Source: an uncultured Tissierellia bacterium (GTDB lineage Bacteria > Bacillota > Clostridia > Tissierellales > Peptoniphilaceae). Taken from it: a stretch of DNA of 64,000 bases. Every line of letters starts with the position of its first letter. Position 1 is the stretch's first letter. Location of the stretch: positions 1 to 64,000 of the forward strand of contig CAMYAK010000010.1 of assembly GCA_947253765.1 (NCBI GenBank), written 5' to 3'. Position numbers and translations under genes: made by a program. The notes under the pieces are model-generated. The model did no database searches. It was not told where the DNA came from and was given only the letters and a program-made list of their open reading frames with translations. Positions 58,528-64,000 of the stretch are shown in pieces.

Positions 58528-59730
58528 TCACAGCACCGGGTCTATCACCCAGTCAAGCTCTTTCATATCAAGCTCTTCCCCGCAATACTCGCAGGTTTGG
58601 ACGCCCCCACACTCCTTGAAACTGTGCCCTCCGCAAGACGGACAGACATAGAGATCGGCTTGGTAGTGGACAGGAGTTTTGACGCCAAGCCTTCTGATTG
58701 CCCGAAAGCTCTTCTTTATCAAGGCCTCCCTAACATGGGGATCAGCCCTACTGCCGGATAAACGCAGACCCTCCACCTTGCATATAAAATCAAGCTCCTC
58801 ATCGCCATTGGTGACTTGGTAGCCCGTTAAAACAAGGTCCTGCAGATTCCTGCAGATAATCTCCTCCTCATCGGAAGGCCTGAGAAGGTCGGGTCGCCCC
58901 TTCAATACGTCCATAACACGAAGCTTAAAAAGCTCAAGAGAAAAATCAGGATCTCCGCTGCGAACCTTGCCAAGTGCCCCAAAATGCCGGATAGCCTTGC
59001 TGCCAATGAAAAAGCCCAAGGCCAATATCACACCGCCCACAAGGGTCATGAGGGCCCAGTATAGGGGACTTCCCGGCAACTCTTCAGGAGTCAAGGAGTT
59101 CCACTCGTTCACAATCGGTTCCAGAAAACTCAAAAAACCCATTCTATACATTATTGTCAGGACAAAGAGGAGGATTAATATGAGACCGAACTTCTTGAAA
59201 CCCCGAAAGGCACTCTGAAACTCGATGTGGGACAAGATATAGTCATAGGCCTCCGTCCTGTACCGGCTCTTACAGTGGTTGCAAATCAGAAGGTCTCCCT
59301 GCCTCAGCAATGGTGCACCGCAGTTCATGCAAATTGGCGGAGCATCATCGCTCGAAACTTTCCTCGATTTGACCATGTAACTCGTTATGAATGAATTCCT
59401 TATTAACTTGCGGTGGACCCTCTTGCCCCGGGCATTGTAATAGTCTTCCCTTGTTCCGGCAGAAGAAACCGAGATGAGGGTTTGGACCTTGCCGTCAGCA
59501 AGCAGGCCCCTTGCAGGCCTCTTATCGGGCTCAGGTTTTTCGTGAATCTCTATCTTCTTATGAAGGCCAAACCTGTCTAAAGCATCAAGTTCATTCTTAA
59601 AAGCTTTCAGCTGGACCTCGGTGCAGAATCCGCCTATCTCCCCCGTATCGCCTCTCTCATACATCCTTTTTATGAGGGGAAAAAATCGGCCCTGGTCCGG
59701 CAAATAATCTCTCATTGTATCAGTGGACAC
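58528..59730 (-). CDS. zinc-ribbon membrane protein with Tim44-like C-terminal region
   Basis: A 400-residue protein. The soluble N-terminal domain (1-130) is followed by a zinc ribbon (CMNCGAPLLRQGDLLICNHC), two TM helices (about 183-203 and 223-245), a C-terminal soluble domain (FKLRVMDVLKGRPDLLRPSDEEEIICRNLQDLVLTGYQVTNGDEELDFICKVEGLRL) and a second zinc ribbon (CPSCGGHSFKECGGVQTCEYCGEELD). The two soluble parts resemble each other in pattern (VQTLISVSS versus ELDFICKVE), like Tim44/YjgA-type domains. The function is unknown. It starts with GTG after GGAGG. Confidence 0.55.
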   Translation of the reverse strand: MSTDTMRDYLPDQGRFFPLIKRMYERGDTGEIGGFCTEVQLKAFKNELDALDRFGLHKKIEIHEKPEPDKRPARGLLADGKVQTLISVSSAGTREDYYNARGKRVHRKLIRNSFITSYMVKSRKVSSDDAPPICMNCGAPLLRQGDLLICNHCKSRYRTEAYDYILSHIEFQSAFRGFKKFGLILILLFVLTIMYRMGFLSFLEPIVNEWNSLTPEELPGSPLYWALMTLVGGVILALGFFIGSKAIRHFGALGKVRSGDPDFSLELFKLRVMDVLKGRPDLLRPSDEEEIICRNLQDLVLTGYQVTNGDEELDFICKVEGLRLSGSRADPHVREALIKKSFRAIRRLGVKTPVHYQADLYVCPSCGGHSFKECGGVQTCEYCGEELDMKELDWVIDPVL

Positions 59731-59752
59731 CCTTGCCTCCTTCTAAAATTAG

Positions 59753-59788
59753 AAAAGTGCCGGAAGCTTATAGCTCCGGCACTTTTAT
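59753..59788. terminator. terminator of the large surface-protein gene
   Basis: AAAAGTGCCGGA and TCCGGCACTTTT pair perfectly over a 10-nt loop, with A-run and T-run at the ends, 26 bp after the surface-protein stop. Confidence 0.92.
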
Positions 59789-59813
59789 TTTACTATTTAA
59801 TTGATGTTAACGC

Positions 59814-62800
59814 TTAGTTTATTGCATCAATTACTTCTTTAGAAACGGCATTCTGGAGACCGACGATGGTGATCTTCTCGAAATTGCACCTGTCGATTAC
59901 GGCCTTGATTGCCTTGGGCAGTACGTTCTTCTGAGTCAGAAGAACCGGTACATTCTTAATTGCGGCAACTGGTCCGACAACGAGAGCGTCAGCGAATACC
60001 TGGCCGGAAGCCATGAAGGCCTCTTTTGCGTTTGTGAAGAACATGTTTGCTATCTTGGCAGATGTTTCATATCTGTCAGCTCCGCCAATCCTTGCTATGA
60101 GCTTGGGCAATTCCTTGTTGACCTTGTAGGATACGGCCATGTTTTCACCCAAGATGTAAACACTCTTGATTCCCAGGTCGCTTATTGTCTTCTTTATGAC
60201 CTTGGGAACCTGATTTTGTCTTACCAGGAGGATTGGGTAGCCCATCTTTGCTGCGTAGGGGCTTACTGACAATGAGTCTGCAAAGTTCAATCCTGTTGCA
60301 ATCATTGCCTTGCCTGTACGGCCTACCAAGCTTACAACCTTCTTGGCTATGAGGGCTGATGTCTCGAATCTGTCAGCTCCGCCAATCCTGATAACCCTGC
60401 CAAGTTCCATCAATTCCTTAGCTGTGTGGGCTGAAATTGCGCTCTCACCACCTATAACGTAGATGTTCTTGGCACCCAGCCTCTTTATCTCGGCAGCAGT
60501 CCTTGCATCCAGCTTGTTTGTGTCCGTCAGAAGGATCGGAGCGTTCAATGCCTTGGCAAGTACGCTTGCTGTGAGGGCATCGGGGAACTGATCTTTCCTT
60601 GCGACAACTACGTTGTCAGCGTATGAGTAGTACTTCTTGGAGATCTCGCCTGCTGTGTCGATCCTGTCATCGCCGCCGATTACTTCTGTGTCGGTTGGTT
60701 TGTAGGGTGGGGTGACGCTCTTGCCTTTAACAGTTGTTTTAGCTGTCAGGTCATCATTGGGGACAGTAGCTACAATCTCGTCTCCTGCCTTCAATGGCTT
60801 GTCCTTAGGAACATCAACTGTCCAGTTGCCATCTTTATCAGGTTTAGCCTTTAATGACTCGCCTTTGTTGACTTTAACTTCAACCTCTAATGTTCCCGGA
60901 GTTACCTTGCCGGTGATCTTTTCATCCCCTTCAGTAGCATCGTTAATGGTCAGATATACTTCCCTGGCTTTTGCTATAAAGTCGGTATTCTCAGTAATTA
61001 CAACTTCTTCAGGCTTCTTGTTATCAAGAACAGTTTCTCCCTTATACCATTTAGGATCGCGGAAGTTTTCTTTTACTTCCAACGTCGGGAACTTATTGCC
61101 TGCCAAGGTGTCGCCCTTTTTAACGGCATAGGATTTGCCAAAGAGGTCATTGTCTTTCATGCCTGCGCCCTTGTTAACAGTAACTTTAAAGAAACCGTCT
61201 GGAAGTGCCGGGTCGTTCGGTGTGATTTCGTCGCCGCTCTTAATGAAGTGGGCGGTGCGAATATCGCCTTCGGCTACTGCGCCGGTCTTGTTGGTCCAGT
61301 ACCAGAATGCGTATGGATCCGTTGCTTTTGTTGTCGGCAGGGTGACCTTCGACCAGTCCGTTCCCTTCTTAACCAGGGCTGATATAACAGCTTTATCAGC
61401 AATCTTGCCCAATGTTAAGGTTCCTGATCCATCTGGAGCGACGTTGAAGGCGACGACGACGTAGTCGTTCTTATCGACGGTCTTATGATCGTCGTCTTCT
61501 TTCGGGATATTGGGGTCGTTCTTATCGGTAGGTTTGGTCGGGTCAGTCGGCTCATAGGGAATAACCGTTTCTTCGGATTTGCCCTTGTTGGCCGTTGCCG
61601 TAAAGATGTTGTTGGTCTCCGAAACGACCATTCCTTCGTTTTTGCCGTTGCCTGACCAGATAGTCGGGGTGACATAGCCGTTGGCTTCGTCCACGGTGGC
61701 TGTCGGGAAGTCTTTTCCTTCAAGAGCCGTGCCGGATTTCACGGTCATGGTCTTGTTCTCAGGATCGAGGGTCGTGACGCCTGTACCCTTTGCGAAGGAA
61801 ACTTGGATATTGCCATCCGGTTTCGGATCGTTTTTGTTGTTGTCGTTATTTTCTGTCTTGTGTGCCCAAACATAGAGGGTTTGGTCTTTTACAGGGAGGC
61901 TTGAACCGTCGCTAAAGGTAACAGTTAATTCGCCCTGATATTTTCCCGCAGTCTTGGAGGTTCTTGTCGGAGTCGTATTATCACTAACCTTAGTCTTGGC
62001 ATCATTCAGATAGCCTTGGATGGCCGTCTTGAGATCAGTGTCCGTGACGGTGTCGGCGACTTTGACGCCCTTCTTCCAATCGATTGGATCTTTTTCCCAA
62101 ACGCCGAAGTCTACACCGGATAAATTGCCTTTGCCAACTATGTCAGCGATGGTTTGTCCTTCTGCCTCGGCTACATAAGCACCTGTGGCATCCCAGGTTT
62201 TTGTGAGTTCCGAGGGATCCCATTTGACGCTACCAGGTTTATATCCTTGCTGTGCTTCCACTGCCGGGAAGTCTTTTTCTAAAAGACCAGTACCCGGTTT
62301 AATGAAGAAAGTCCCCCATACATAAGGTTTGTCTTTTGTACCCTTCTTTACCTCCGAGCCGACGGTGGTTTGAGCGCCCTCGCCAATTTTAATGTCTACT
62401 TTAATCTTGTCATCTGGCATTTTCTTAATGGTATCTTCATTGTTGCCATCTTTTTTAACCTTTAATGGTGATACATAGAGCATTTGTTTTTCAACAACTA
62501 ATTCAGAACCATCCTCGAAAGTTACTTTCAATTTGCCCTCAGCTCCATTTGGAAGATTTGCAGCACTAGAATTTCTGCTGTTTTGGTCAGTAACTTTAGT
62601 TTCAGTTTTGTCTAAAATTCCTTGAAGAGTAGCATCATCCAGTTTAGCAATACCCTTCTTCCAGTCGATTTTTGAACCGTCTGTATCGGTTTTATTTTCC
62701 CACACTTTAATGTCTGCCGGTTTTAGTATTGATTTTCCATCTTCATCAATAAACTTGCTGGCTTCTCTATCCTCAACCTTAGCTGTTAAAGTTATTTCTT

Positions 62801-64000
62801 TAGTTGTTTGGTCAATCTTGTGGGCTGTACCACTAATAGATTTAGGATCAAATTTCCACATATCATTAGCATCGACTTTGTAAAGATTTGCATCTTTGGA
62901 TAGTGCTGTTACCTTTGCAACATCTTTTATTGCTATTTCTTCAACCGGGTTTACATAGTAAACAAGTGGAGACGTTGCATCAGTGCCATCAAGCTGTAGT
63001 TTAGCTTTCTTAGTATCATCTGCAGCAACTTGGAAAGTTACCTTTGTATAGTATTTTTTAACATCCGGAGTTGCATCTGGATTATCATTTCCATTACCAT
63101 CTTTTTCTGGAATGATGTTAGGAAGCTTTTCATACTTTACTTCAACAACGTCTAGCTTAGTGGTAGCATCTTCTTTCTTATAAGTCTTACCTGAAACAGC
63201 ATCTGCTATTTTATCTGCAGTTCTCTTATAACCAATGAAATTAGGTTCAGGTATCTTTGATTCTTCTACAGCCTCTCCTTTGTTGCCTTCGGCAAATGTA
63301 GGATAATCTTCATCTTGAATCTTATATTTGTCATTAATAGGTGTGCCGGAAGTATCTACATATTTTACAGTAACTTTACCTTGTGATACCGGTGCATATA
63401 CTGCATAGAATGTTACATCTTTTTTTACTTCATATCCTTGTGGATTTACAAGTTTGTCTGCATTCTTTCCATCGCTAAAATCTAGTGACTTGTTAGCTTC
63501 ATCAATAACCCAACCAACAAATTCTTGGTCTTTATTATCTTTTTGTGGAATGTTTGAGATTTGATCTTTAGTTGGAACTATTACAGCTTCCAGATCTCCA
63601 AATGCCTCACCAATCTTCATTGAGTGACCAATTGGTTGCTCTGTTTTAACTGCCGATGCAAATGTAGCCCCGTTTGGATCAAACTTAACTTTTAATTCTT
63701 CACGAAGTTCTATTTCATGTAAGGTCCTGTAATCTCCAATAATATTGTAATAATATTTTTTGCCTAACTGAAGGAAACCCTTTTGTGTTTCAACTCCATC
63801 TTTTATGATATAAGAGCCGGCAGTATCCACAGGAGTTCTATCATTTATGTTTAAATTAACACGTTGAATTGGTTTAGTTTTATAACCTTTCTTTAATGCC
63901 CCTGCCATGTAGTCTTCAACAGGAGTGTAAGGTTTGTCTGATTTATTTCCTGTATAAAAGTCATCTCTTCCTATAAACTCATCAATAACTGTATAGTATC
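59814..64000 (-). CDS. large surface protein with Rib/MucBP-like repeats and CWB2 anchor (5' end outside window)
   Basis: The frame is open to the window edge (upstream residues include YYTVIDEFIGRDDFYTGNKSDKPYTPVEDYM), so the true start is missing. Order from the N-terminal side: an InlB-type repeat (VKFDPNGATF...EFVGWVID...FYAVYAP, about 63700-63390), a MucBP-like segment (VTVKYVDTSGTPIND, about 63370-63130), two Rib-like repeats (DWKKGIAKLDD...TVTFEDGSELVV near 62670-62480; DWKKGVKVAD...VTFSDGSSLPV near 62085-61870), further small repeats, an Ig-like ITGKVTPGTLEVEVKVN domain, then three CWB2 repeats (IGGDDRIDTAGEIS, IGGADRFETSALIA, IGGADRYETSAKIA) that attach the protein non-covalently to wall polymers. 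Confidence 0.9.
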   Translation of the reverse strand, partial: YYTVIDEFIGRDDFYTGNKSDKPYTPVEDYMAGALKKGYKTKPIQRVNLNINDRTPVDTAGSYIIKDGVETQKGFLQLGKKYYYNIIGDYRTLHEIELREELKVKFDPNGATFASAVKTEQPIGHSMKIGEAFGDLEAVIVPTKDQISNIPQKDNKDQEFVGWVIDEANKSLDFSDGKNADKLVNPQGYEVKKDVTFYAVYAPVSQGKVTVKYVDTSGTPINDKYKIQDEDYPTFAEGNKGEAVEESKIPEPNFIGYKRTADKIADAVSGKTYKKEDATTKLDVVEVKYEKLPNIIPEKDGNGNDNPDATPDVKKYYTKVTFQVAADDTKKAKLQLDGTDATSPLVYYVNPVEEIAIKDVAKVTALSKDANLYKVDANDMWKFDPKSISGTAHKIDQTTKEITLTAKVEDREASKFIDEDGKSILKPADIKVWENKTDTDGSKIDWKKGIAKLDDATLQGILDKTETKVTDQNSRNSSAANLPNGAEGKLKVTFEDGSELVVEKQMLYVSPLKVKKDGNNEDTIKKMPDDKIKVDIKIGEGAQTTVGSEVKKGTKDKPYVWGTFFIKPGTGLLEKDFPAVEAQQGYKPGSVKWDPSELTKTWDATGAYVAEAEGQTIADIVGKGNLSGVDFGVWEKDPIDWKKGVKVADTVTDTDLKTAIQGYLNDAKTKVSDNTTPTRTSKTAGKYQGELTVTFSDGSSLPVKDQTLYVWAHKTENNDNNKNDPKPDGNIQVSFAKGTGVTTLDPENKTMTVKSGTALEGKDFPTATVDEANGYVTPTIWSGNGKNEGMVVSETNNIFTATANKGKSEETVIPYEPTDPTKPTDKNDPNIPKEDDDHKTVDKNDYVVVAFNVAPDGSGTLTLGKIADKAVISALVKKGTDWSKVTLPTTKATDPYAFWYWTNKTGAVAEGDIRTAHFIKSGDEITPNDPALPDGFFKVTVNKGAGMKDNDLFGKSYAVKKGDTLAGNKFPTLEVKENFRDPKWYKGETVLDNKKPEEVVITENTDFIAKAREVYLTINDATEGDEKITGKVTPGTLEVEVKVNKGESLKAKPDKDGNWTVDVPKDKPLKAGDEIVATVPNDDLTAKTTVKGKSVTPPYKPTDTEVIGGDDRIDTAGEISKKYYSYADNVVVARKDQFPDALTASVLAKALNAPILLTDTNKLDARTAAEIKRLGAKNIYVIGGESAISAHTAKELMELGRVIRIGGADRFETSALIAKKVVSLVGRTGKAMIATGLNFADSLSVSPYAAKMGYPILLVRQNQVPKVIKKTISDLGIKSVYILGENMAVSYKVNKELPKLIARIGGADRYETSAKIANMFFTNAKEAFMASGQVFADALVVGPVAAIKNVPVLLTQKNVLPKAIKAVIDRCNFEKITIVGLQNAVSKEVIDAIN

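Overview
This 64 kb window looks like chromosome of a low-to-moderate G+C Gram-positive anaerobe (Bacillota). Supporting signs are GGAGG-type ribosome sites, MurT/GatD, sortase-type and CWB2-type surface proteins, a B. subtilis-style PHO box, GlpP antitermination, four lipobox lipoproteins with a Lit-like transacylase, and fermentative acetate kinase. A Peptoniphilaceae/Tissierellia-like host is a guess, not something I can prove.

Layout. 0-1.8 kb: an IS3-family element beside a hairpin array. 1.8-8.4 kb: acetate kinase, a sugar-nucleotidyltransferase, an AI-2E/PerM-family membrane protein, an M29 aminopeptidase, MgtC and a NagD-like HAD phosphatase. 8.4-27.3 kb, all on the minus strand: a glycerol-phosphate/phosphate acquisition block. 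It holds a Ugp-type ABC importer, glycerophosphodiesterase, GlpK, an anaerobic G3P-dehydrogenase-like trio, GlpP, PhoR/PhoB, PhoU-PstBAC-PstS and ApbE. The logic is import of glycerophosphodiesters or G3P, hydrolysis, oxidation to DHAP, and phosphate scavenging under PhoB. 27.3-31.9 kb: tRNA-Val, RecR, YbaB, a foreign-looking carboxylesterase between direct repeats, and an SNF-family transporter. 32-48 kb: DnaX, TldD/TldE, HtrA, GalU, YihY, two ATP-grasp ligases, a GatD/MurT pair whose GatD has lost its glutaminase residues, a Lit-like protein and an aldo/keto reductase. 49.7-64 kb: a sortase-anchored adhesin interrupted by an in-frame UAA, an Abi_2-family protein, several membrane or SH3 proteins, a YehR-like lipoprotein, a B3/B4-domain protein, and a large CWB2/Rib surface protein that runs off the window.

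The least ordinary signal is noncoding. Gene-free stretches, often between converging genes (about 31.9-32.8, 37.7-38.9 and 57.2-58.2 kb, also 1.6 and 49.0 kb), hold composite islands. Their parts are a G+C-rich tract right after a stop codon, a conserved ~112-nt double-hairpin element ending like an intrinsic terminator (three copies), then arrays of ~37-nt hairpins. One hairpin family has CATGGGG/CCCCATG stems at a strict 54-55 bp period. A second has TAGTGTTGG/CCAACACTA stems at a strict 65 bp period. A third hairpin type (AGAGGGGG stems) lies in phase at array ends. The families share a loop core near CCGCTTTTCGGC and nearly all point the same way. This resembles REP/BIME systems in position, but I recognise no described family.
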